A stretch of DNA of 64,000 nt from Microbacterium helvum. Its GTDB lineage: Bacteria; Actinomycetota; Actinomycetes; Actinomycetales; Microbacteriaceae. Under the pieces are notes generated by a model. It worked only from the letters and a program-made list of their open reading frames with translations, did not search any database and was not told where the DNA came from. The stretch spans positions 124,001 through 188,000 of the forward strand of contig NZ_JACXZS010000002.1 in assembly GCF_014779795.1 (NCBI RefSeq). Reading direction: 5' to 3'. A program made the position numbers and the translations under genes. Of the stretch, positions 58,571 through 64,000 are shown piece after piece. Numbering within the stretch: position 1 is the stretch's first letter; each line of letters begins with the position of its first letter.

Positions 58571-59302
58571 TCAGCGGATGGGCCACCGGCCGTCGAGGCG
58601 GTCGTCGGGGTCGAGCCGGCCGATCTGGATGAAGTACTCCGTGAGGCTGGCCGCCTGCGCGCGCGCCCACGCGACCTGTCGCGTATGGAGCTCGTGCGCC
58701 GTTTCGGGCAGCCACGGCGCGTAGCGCTCGGCGAGGGCCTGAGCGACGCGCCCGGCTGCGACGGCGTCCGCCGACGCCTCGTGCGCGGCGTCGAGCTTCA
58801 CGGCGTAATGTGCCGCGACGACCTCGAGTGTGCGCTTTCCTCTGCGCCAGCGATCGTACGCCTTGTCGACGACGAGGGGGTCGATCACGGGCGAGGGATT
58901 CTCGATCGGCGGCACGCCGTGGCGCAGCGACTCGTATTTGAGCAGCGAGAAGTCGAACGGCGCGTTGTATGCGACGACGGGGATGCCGGCGTCCAGCAGT
59001 CCGCGCAGCGCCGCTACCACCTCGGACACCACCTCGTGGGCGGGGCGGCCGTTCGCCCGGGCGTACTCCGTGCTGATGCCGTGGATCGCGCTGGCGCCCT
59101 CGGGGATCGGGATGCCGGGATCGGCGAGCCAGTCGCGCGCGCGGACGATGAGGCCCGAGGCGTCCAGCAGGCCGACATGTGCGGTCACGATGCGATCGCC
59201 CGTGACGTCGACGCCCGTGGTCTCCAGATCGAAGACCCCGACCAGCCGCACCCAGTCCGGCACGTCCCACAGCGACAGCTGCTCAGCGTGGCGGGTGGTC
59301 AT
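58571..59302 (-). CDS. DEDDh 3'-5' exonuclease domain protein
   Basis: 243 residues from ATG 59302, seven bases after TACCGT. Exonuclease motif I FDLETTGVD, motif II in NAPFDFSLLKYE, and motif III HEASADAVAAGRV with the catalytic His. It resembles DnaQ epsilon-type proofreading or RNase T-like exonucleases. The C-terminal LPETAHELHTRQVAWARAQ is a conserved extra region in actinobacterial members. The replicase link is not shown by context. Confidence 0.92.
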   Translation of the reverse strand: MTTRHAEQLSLWDVPDWVRLVGVFDLETTGVDVTGDRIVTAHVGLLDASGLIVRARDWLADPGIPIPEGASAIHGISTEYARANGRPAHEVVSEVVAALRGLLDAGIPVVAYNAPFDFSLLKYESLRHGVPPIENPSPVIDPLVVDKAYDRWRRGKRTLEVVAAHYAVKLDAAHEASADAVAAGRVAQALAERYAPWLPETAHELHTRQVAWARAQAASLTEYFIQIGRLDPDDRLDGRWPIR

Positions 59303-59309
59303 GCCGTTC

Positions 59310-59315
59310 ACGGTA
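59310..59315 (-). promoter_or_regulatory. -10 box TACCGT of the exonuclease gene
   Basis: TACCGT on the reverse strand ends seven bases before ATG 59302. Confidence 0.5.
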
Positions 59316-59399
59316 TGCGCGGGCTCCGACATCGTGGCGCAGGCGCTCCGAGCGCTGCGCAGGCGGGCCCGGCGCGGCGGACGTGCGGGCGCCGGAACG

Positions 59400-59405
59400 T
59401 AGACT
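59400..59405 (+). promoter_or_regulatory. -10 box TAGACT of a leaderless hydrolase gene
   Basis: TAGACT ends six bases before GTG 59412, the same box and spacing as uvrA. Confidence 0.7.
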
Positions 59406-59411
59406 CGACGG

Positions 59412-60311
59412 GTGACCGCGCCCAACCCGTACGCCTCGATGCTCGACGAGATCCCTGTCGAGCGGCGTGAGGTCGCGGTGCTCGGCGGCGTGACGGCGTA
59501 CTGGGTCTACGGGCCGGAGGACGCCGAGCGCACCGTTGTCGCAGTGCACGGCTTCCGCGGCGAGCATCACGGGCTGGAACCGGTCGTCGCCCACCTGCCC
59601 GGCATCCGCGTGATCTCGCCCGACCTGCCAGGCTTCGGCGAGACCGCGCCGATCCCCGGCAGAACGCACGACCTCGCCCTCTACGTGCAGTGGCTGCAGG
59701 AGTTCGTCACCGCCGTCGCGCCGGGAGCGGTGATCCTCGGCCACTCCTTCGGGTCGATCGTCGTGTCGGCGGCCGTCGCAGACGGTCTGCCGACGCCGCA
59801 GATGATCCTCGTGAACCCGATCGGCGCGCCCGCGCTGGAGGGACCCCGGGGGATCCTGACGCGTCTCGCCGTCTTCTACTACTGGGCCGGCGCCCGGCTC
59901 CCCGCGCGTCTCGGCGACGCCCTGCTGCGCAACGGGCTGATCGTGCGGGTGATGAGCGTGTCGATGGCCAAGGCCAAGGACCCCGGCATCCGTCGCTTCG
60001 TCCACGACCAGCACGACACGTACTTCTCGCGCTTCGCCGACCGCGACGTGCTGCACGACGCGTTCGTCGCGTCGGTGTCGCACGACGTGCGCGAGGCCGC
60101 CCCGCGCATCGCGCAGCCCACGCTGCTCGTGGCCGCGCAGCGCGACGACATCACGCCCATCGAGGCCGAGCGACGGCTCAGGGCGATGTTCGCCGACGCC
60201 GAGCTGGTGGAGATCCCCGAGGTCGGCCACCTGATCCACTACGAGACGCCGGCGGCCGCCGCCGACGCGATCACGCGCTTTCTCGCGCCTTCCGACGCCG
60301 GTACGCGTTGA
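59412..60311 (+). CDS. Alpha/beta hydrolase
   Basis: 299 residues from leaderless GTG 59412. HGFRGEHHGLEPV near residue 46, nucleophile elbow VILGHSFGSIVVS (Ser near residue 116), and the C-terminal His in EVGHLIHYETP. Substrate unknown. Its 3' end overlaps the convergent CGNR gene by 41 bases. Confidence 0.92.
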   Translation: MTAPNPYASMLDEIPVERREVAVLGGVTAYWVYGPEDAERTVVAVHGFRGEHHGLEPVVAHLPGIRVISPDLPGFGETAPIPGRTHDLALYVQWLQEFVTAVAPGAVILGHSFGSIVVSAAVADGLPTPQMILVNPIGAPALEGPRGILTRLAVFYYWAGARLPARLGDALLRNGLIVRVMSVSMAKAKDPGIRRFVHDQHDTYFSRFADRDVLHDAFVASVSHDVREAAPRIAQPTLLVAAQRDDITPIEAERRLRAMFADAELVEIPEVGHLIHYETPAAAADAITRFLAPSDAGTR

Positions 60312-60825
60312 CGTTCATGCGGTTGCCGCAGTTGCCCGAATCGCAATAGCGCTTCGACCCGTTCTTGGAGTAGTCGACGTAGACGCCGTCGCAGTCGTCG
60401 GCCGCGCACACGCGCACGCGGTCGTACTCGTCGGCGCGGATGACATCGACGAAGGCCATCGCCGCCTCGACCAGGATGCGGGTCTGCAGCGGCGCATCGT
60501 CGCTCGTGGCGTGCACGTGCCAGTCGAAGCCGTCGTGGATCACGAGGCGGGGGAGTGCCCGGCCGTCGCGCAGCAGCTCGTTCACGAGCGGCACCGCGCC
60601 CTCGCGGTCGACCTCCCACAGTTCGCGCAGCCGCGGGCGGATCACCCGGATGGCCTCGAGCTCGGCCTCGTCGCGCCGGATCACGCCGGTGTAGGGGTTC
60701 ACCCGCAGGTAGTCGTCGAACTGCTCGAGCGTCGTGAGCGTGTCTTGGCCGTCGTAGCCGGGCATCGTGTTGACGAGGTACGCGGCCGCGCGCAGGCTCT
60801 GTTGCGTGTCATGAATGAAAACCAC
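60271..60825 (-). CDS. CGNR zinc-finger protein
   Basis: 184 residues from GTG 60825, five bases after AGGAG; ATG 60840 is also in frame. The C-terminal zinc finger has CAADDC followed by CDSGNCGNRMNVNAYRRRK, giving the family its name. The N-terminal half (VFIHDTQQSLRAAAYLVN) is the ABATE-type domain. It is a likely DNA-binding regulator, and its divergent neighbour is an EamA exporter, the usual sort of target. Confidence 0.93.
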   Translation of the reverse strand: MVFIHDTQQSLRAAAYLVNTMPGYDGQDTLTTLEQFDDYLRVNPYTGVIRRDEAELEAIRVIRPRLRELWEVDREGAVPLVNELLRDGRALPRLVIHDGFDWHVHATSDDAPLQTRILVEAAMAFVDVIRADEYDRVRVCAADDCDGVYVDYSKNGSKRYCDSGNCGNRMNVNAYRRRKARESA

Positions 60826-60850
60826 ATTGACTCCTGACATCAGCCTCGCT

Positions 60851-60887
60851 ACTGTCACCAGTGTAAACAGCTTTCACCCCTGACAGT
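60851..60887. promoter_or_regulatory. Inverted repeat ACTGTCA-N23-TGACAGT in the CGNR-eamA gap
   Basis: Perfect 7-bp arms at 60851-60857 and 60881-60887 in the divergent promoter region. The spacing is longer than a single operator; it may be two half-sites or a looped pair for the CGNR protein. Function is inferred. Confidence 0.45.
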
Positions 60888-60890
60888 CGG

Positions 60891-61901
60891 ATGCCGCCCA
60901 TGACCGCCTCGACCGCGTCCGTTCCCGTCATCGCGCCGGGTCCCGCATCCGTCTCCACCGCGCGCCTGCGCACCACGGGGCTGCTCATGGGAGTCGCCTC
61001 CGCCCTGGCGTTCTCATCGAGCGGTCCGTTCGTGAAGCCGCTGCTGGAGGCGGGGTGGTCCCTCGGTGCCGCCCTGCTCGTGCGGATGGGCGTGGCCGGA
61101 CTGATCCTGTCGCCGGCGCTGTTCCGGGCCATGCGGCGCCAGCGCGGCTTCCTGCGCAGGCACTACAGGCTCATCATCGGGTTCGGTCTCATGCCGGTGC
61201 TCGGCTGTCAGCTGTTCTTCTTCTCTGCGATGCAGCGGATGCCGGTGGCAGTGGCTCTGCTCATCCAGTACCTGGCGCCGGTGATGCTGGTGGGCTTCGT
61301 GTGGATCCGCACGCGCACGGCGCCGTCGGCGCTGGTGCTGTGGGGATCCGCCGTCGCCATGGTGGGACTCGTGCTCGTCGTCGACATCTCGGGGGCCTCG
61401 TTCGACCTGGTCGGCACCCTGCTCGCCCTGGCGGCGGCGGTGTGCGTGTGCGCGTACTTCGTCATCTCGGAGCGTGCCGGTGACGATCTGCCGCCTCTGG
61501 CGCTGGCCGCGAGCGGACTGCTGACCGGCGCGCTGGCGATGGGTGTGCTGTGCCTGACCGGCATCCTGCCCTTCCGGGCGCCCGCCGTGACGGTCGTGCT
61601 CGCCGGGACCGAAGTGCCGTGGTGGATGCCGCTGCTCTGGGTCGCCGCGGTCGCGACGACCCTCGGCTATGCGCTGGGCGTCATGGCGGTGCCGCGCATC
61701 GGATCGCGCGTGGCGTCGTTCGTCGGCCTCTCGGAGGTGCTGTTCGCCCTCATGTTCGCGTGGATCTTCCTGGCCGAGGTCCCGGCGCCGATCCAGTTCG
61801 TCGGCGGTGCGCTGATCCTCGTCGGCGTCGTGCTCGTGCGCGCCGACGCGACGGCGACCGCGCCCCCGGCGGCGGTCACTCCCGCCGTGCCAACTCCATG
61901 A
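60891..61901 (+). CDS. EamA-family transporter
   Basis: 336 residues. Ten hydrophobic helices in two EamA repeats; the first repeat includes FFFSAMQRMPVAVALLIQYLAP and the second VPRIGSRVASFVGLSEVLFA. Likely a metabolite exporter of the RhaT/YdcZ kind. The N terminus is poorly conserved, so MTAS at 60900 could be the true start. It overlaps the convergent Lrp gene by 26 bases. Confidence 0.92.
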   Translation: MPPMTASTASVPVIAPGPASVSTARLRTTGLLMGVASALAFSSSGPFVKPLLEAGWSLGAALLVRMGVAGLILSPALFRAMRRQRGFLRRHYRLIIGFGLMPVLGCQLFFFSAMQRMPVAVALLIQYLAPVMLVGFVWIRTRTAPSALVLWGSAVAMVGLVLVVDISGASFDLVGTLLALAAAVCVCAYFVISERAGDDLPPLALAASGLLTGALAMGVLCLTGILPFRAPAVTVVLAGTEVPWWMPLLWVAAVATTLGYALGVMAVPRIGSRVASFVGLSEVLFALMFAWIFLAEVPAPIQFVGGALILVGVVLVRADATATAPPAAVTPAVPTP

Positions 61902-62346
61902 GCGGGGTCACGCGATGGGCGATGACCTCGCCCATCACGAGTGAGGTCTCGGTGCGCTCGACGCCCTCGATCGCGAGGATGCGGGCATCGGTGTCGAACA
62001 GGTGCTGCGTGTCGCGGCAGGCGACGCGCACCAGCAGATCCACCTGACCCGACAGGCCGTGGGCCTGTACGACCTCGGGCACGCGCGCGAGCTCGACGGC
62101 GATGCGGGGAAGGTCGGCCTGCCGCACCATGACGCTGATGAAGGCCTCGATCGGGAACCCGAGGGCCGCCGACGAGATCGCGCGCTCGTAAGAGAGGAAC
62201 ACGCCCGTGCGCTCCAGCCGGGCCATGCGCGCCTGGACGGTGTTGCGCGACAGCCCCAGCCGTTCGGCGAGCGCGACGACGGTCGCGCGGGGATCGGCAG
62301 AGAGCGCCGCGAGCAGCTCCAGGTCGACGTGATCGAGGGCACTCAT
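61876..62346 (-). CDS. Lrp/AsnC-family transcriptional regulator
   Basis: 156 residues from ATG 62346. Winged helix LALLAALSADPRATV-type start (VDLELLAALSADPRATVV; RLGLSRNTVQARMARLE) followed by a RAM ligand domain (AFISVMVRQADLPRIAVELARVPEV). It is divergent from the 2-oxoacid dehydrogenase genes, as BkdR is from branched-chain dehydrogenase operons, so it probably senses a branched-chain amino acid. The start lies eight bases after a TAACGT box. Confidence 0.94.
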   Translation of the reverse strand: MSALDHVDLELLAALSADPRATVVALAERLGLSRNTVQARMARLERTGVFLSYERAISSAALGFPIEAFISVMVRQADLPRIAVELARVPEVVQAHGLSGQVDLLVRVACRDTQHLFDTDARILAIEGVERTETSLVMGEVIAHRVTPLMELARRE

Positions 62347-62518
62347 AGTGCGAAACGTTAGCACGGGTTTCGGGGGCAGAATTCATCAACATGCTCAAGC
62401 GGATCCCGAATGCTTGAGCGAGGTGCGACCCCGACGTAGCCTCGAGGTGTCGGCGAAGAGGCCGGCGCGCACACGAGGCGGCTCCTCACAAGGGGGCCCG
62501 CAACGAGGAGTGATGACG

Positions 62519-63658
62519 ATGACGCACACCCTGACCCCCACGGCGGATCTCGGCACCGATATCGAGGATGTCGCCCGCCTGCTCACCCCCGACGGCGAGC
62601 GCATCGCCGATCCCGAACTCGACCGCTGGATCGCGGACGTCGACTCGGCCGCGCTGCGGTCGCTGTATCGCGACCTGGTGCTGCTGCGCCGCATCGACGT
62701 CGAAGGCGTCGCCCTGCAGCGGCAGGGGCAGCTCGGCCTGTGGCCGCCCTGTCAGGGCCAGGAGGCGACGCAGATCGGCACCGCCCGGGCCCTGCGCGCC
62801 GACGACTTCGCGTTCCCCAGCTACCGCGAGACGGGCGTCGTCTACGCCCGCGGCGGCAAGCCCTCGGACTTCGTGCTGGCCTGGCGCGGCGAGGAGCACT
62901 CCACCTACGACCCGTACGAGCTGAACACCGCGACCCAGCAGATCATCATCGGCGCGCAGTCGCTGCACGCGGTCGGCTACGCGATGGGCGTCCAGCGCGA
63001 CGGGACCGACCAGGTGTCCGTGGCGTACTTCGGCGATGGAGCGTCCAGTCAGGGCGACGTCAACGAGGCGATGGTCTTCGCCTCGTCGTTCGGCGCGCCC
63101 GTCGTCTTCGTGTGTACGAACAACCAGTGGGCGATCTCGGAGCCCGTCGCCCTGCAGGCGAAGGTCCCGATCGCCGGCCGCGCGCCGGGTTTCGGCATCC
63201 CGAGCATGCGGGTGGACGGCAATGATGTGCTGGCGTGCCTCGCCGCGATGCGCTGGGCACTCGACCACGCCCGCAGCGGCAAGGGACCGGCCTTCATCGA
63301 GGCGGTCACATACCGGATGGGCCCGCACACCACGTCGGACGACCCGACCCGCTACCGCGACAAGGACGAGGTCGAGACCTGGCGGCGCCGCGATCCGATC
63401 GCCCGCGTCGAGGCGCTGCTGCGCTCGCGCGGCGAGTTCGACGACGCGTTCGTCGCGAGTGTGGACAGGGATGCCGACACGCTGGCCGCCTCCGTCCGCG
63501 AGGCGGCGATGACGGCCACGACCCGGGCGCCGCTCACGGTGCTCGACCACGTGTACGCCGAGCCCCACTCGGGCATCGACGAGCAGCGCGAGTGGTTCGG
63601 CGCGTATCTCGACGGCTTTGCTCCCGTCGAGCTCAGTGCTCCCGCGCAGGAGGCGTGA
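62519..63658 (+). CDS. 2-oxoacid dehydrogenase E1 alpha, branched-chain type
   Basis: 379 residues from ATG 62519, eight bases after GAGGAG; ATG 62513 and GTG 62510 are too close to it. Thiamine diphosphate motif AYFGDGASSQGDVNEAMVF followed by CTNNQWAIS, and the late block TYRMGPHTTSDDPTRYRDKDE, which resembles branched-chain rather than pyruvate E1 alpha. It decarboxylates branched-chain 2-oxoacids in amino acid breakdown and fatty acid primer supply. Pyruvate use cannot be excluded. Confidence 0.9.
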   Translation: MTHTLTPTADLGTDIEDVARLLTPDGERIADPELDRWIADVDSAALRSLYRDLVLLRRIDVEGVALQRQGQLGLWPPCQGQEATQIGTARALRADDFAFPSYRETGVVYARGGKPSDFVLAWRGEEHSTYDPYELNTATQQIIIGAQSLHAVGYAMGVQRDGTDQVSVAYFGDGASSQGDVNEAMVFASSFGAPVVFVCTNNQWAISEPVALQAKVPIAGRAPGFGIPSMRVDGNDVLACLAAMRWALDHARSGKGPAFIEAVTYRMGPHTTSDDPTRYRDKDEVETWRRRDPIARVEALLRSRGEFDDAFVASVDRDADTLAASVREAAMTATTRAPLTVLDHVYAEPHSGIDEQREWFGAYLDGFAPVELSAPAQEA

Positions 63659-63659
63659 C

Positions 63660-64000
63660 ATGGCGCAGCTGACGATGGCGAAGGCCATCAACGAAGGTCT
63701 CCGCCGTGCGATGGCGGACGACGACAGGGTCCTCGTCATGGGCGAGGACATCGGCAAGCTCGGTGGCGTGTTCCGCATCACCGACGGGCTGCAGTCGCAG
63801 TTCGGGGCGCAGCGTGTGATCGACACCCCGCTCGCCGAGGCGGGCATCATGGGCACGGCCGTCGGACTCGCGTTCCGCGGCTACCGTCCCGTGGTCGAGA
63901 TCCAGTTCGACGGCTTCGTCTACCCGGCGTTCGACCAGATCGTGTGCCAGGTGGCGAAGCTGCACTACCGCACGCGCGGCAACGTCACGATGCCGATCAC
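63660..64000 (+). CDS. 2-oxoacid dehydrogenase E1 beta, cut by the window end
   Basis: The first 113 residues of E1 beta are visible, from ATG 63660 directly after the E1 alpha stop. MAKAINEGLRRAMADD, VMGEDIGKLGGVFRITDGL and FDGFVYPAFDQIVCQVAKL are typical, the last being part of the thiamine diphosphate interface. It pairs with the upstream alpha subunit; an E2 gene presumably follows outside the window. Confidence 0.92.
   Translation, partial: MAQLTMAKAINEGLRRAMADDDRVLVMGEDIGKLGGVFRITDGLQSQFGAQRVIDTPLAEAGIMGTAVGLAFRGYRPVVEIQFDGFVYPAFDQIVCQVAKLHYRTRGNVTMPI

Overview
The window is 64 kb of high-GC, gene-dense chromosome from an actinobacterium, most probably a Microbacteriaceae member close to Microbacterium. 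This placement is inferred from content: an RbpA gene, OpcA next to zwf, a uvrC-rapZ-whiA block followed by gap-pgk-tpiA-secG, a GlgM-type glycosyltransferase divergent from glgC, GTG starts, and many leaderless genes with a TANNNT box six bases before the start codon. I see no tRNA, rRNA, CRISPR array, transposase, integrase or phage gene, so this is core chromosome with a few accessory patches.

Layout. 1-2218: the end of a MoxR ATPase gene, a DUF58 gene and a small membrane protein gene. 2228-9092: uvrA, uvrC, rapZ and whiA. 9259-13714: sodA, then gap-pgk-tpiA (lower glycolysis), secG and rbpA. A perfect 16-bp hairpin separates these from a leftward operon at 13769-21965 (tkt-tal-pgi-zwf-opcA-pgl), which covers the whole pentose phosphate entry. 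ctaB (22300) is divergent from tkt. 23266-26762 holds a NarL-type two-component system divergent from a membrane protein. 26867-28472 is a YciI/DGPF protein plus an ECF42-like sigma factor. 28512-29794 is a lower-GC patch with two secreted or lipoprotein genes, followed by inverted repeats. ctaA (30576) is divergent from a suf operon (sufB-sufD-Rieske ferredoxin-sufC-sufT-like), followed by a MalY/PatB-type lyase and an MFS transporter.

38569-43463 is a five-gene, fully overlapping iron-siderophore operon (binding protein, two permeases, ATPase, siderophore-interacting reductase) behind two DtxR/IdeR-like boxes. bioY and an acyltransferase follow. 45756-48438 is a dedA-kinase-regulator operon coupled by overlaps. 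48607-50205 is an ABC-F protein gene, followed by an unusual repeat and hairpin region. 50367-53355 holds SURF1, a small Cys/His protein, DUF3099, DUF4190 and fabG. 53410-57352 contains a hydrolase, serB, glgC and glgM. 57362-61901 contains an ABC ATPase, rpmE2, a DEDDh exonuclease, a hydrolase, and a CGNR regulator divergent from an EamA transporter. The window ends in an Lrp-type regulator divergent from E1 alpha and a truncated E1 beta of a branched-chain-type 2-oxoacid dehydrogenase.

The most distinctive signal is not a protein system. It is a promoter grammar: eleven genes have TANNNT exactly six bases before the start codon, and at five gene junctions the TAG stop of the upstream gene forms the first three bases of the next gene's -10 box. 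A second sequence-scale signal is the frequent heptamer GGATGCC/GGCATCC, which carries codons otherwise disfavoured here. I did not find a protein-coding locus that I would call a new defence or biosynthetic system.
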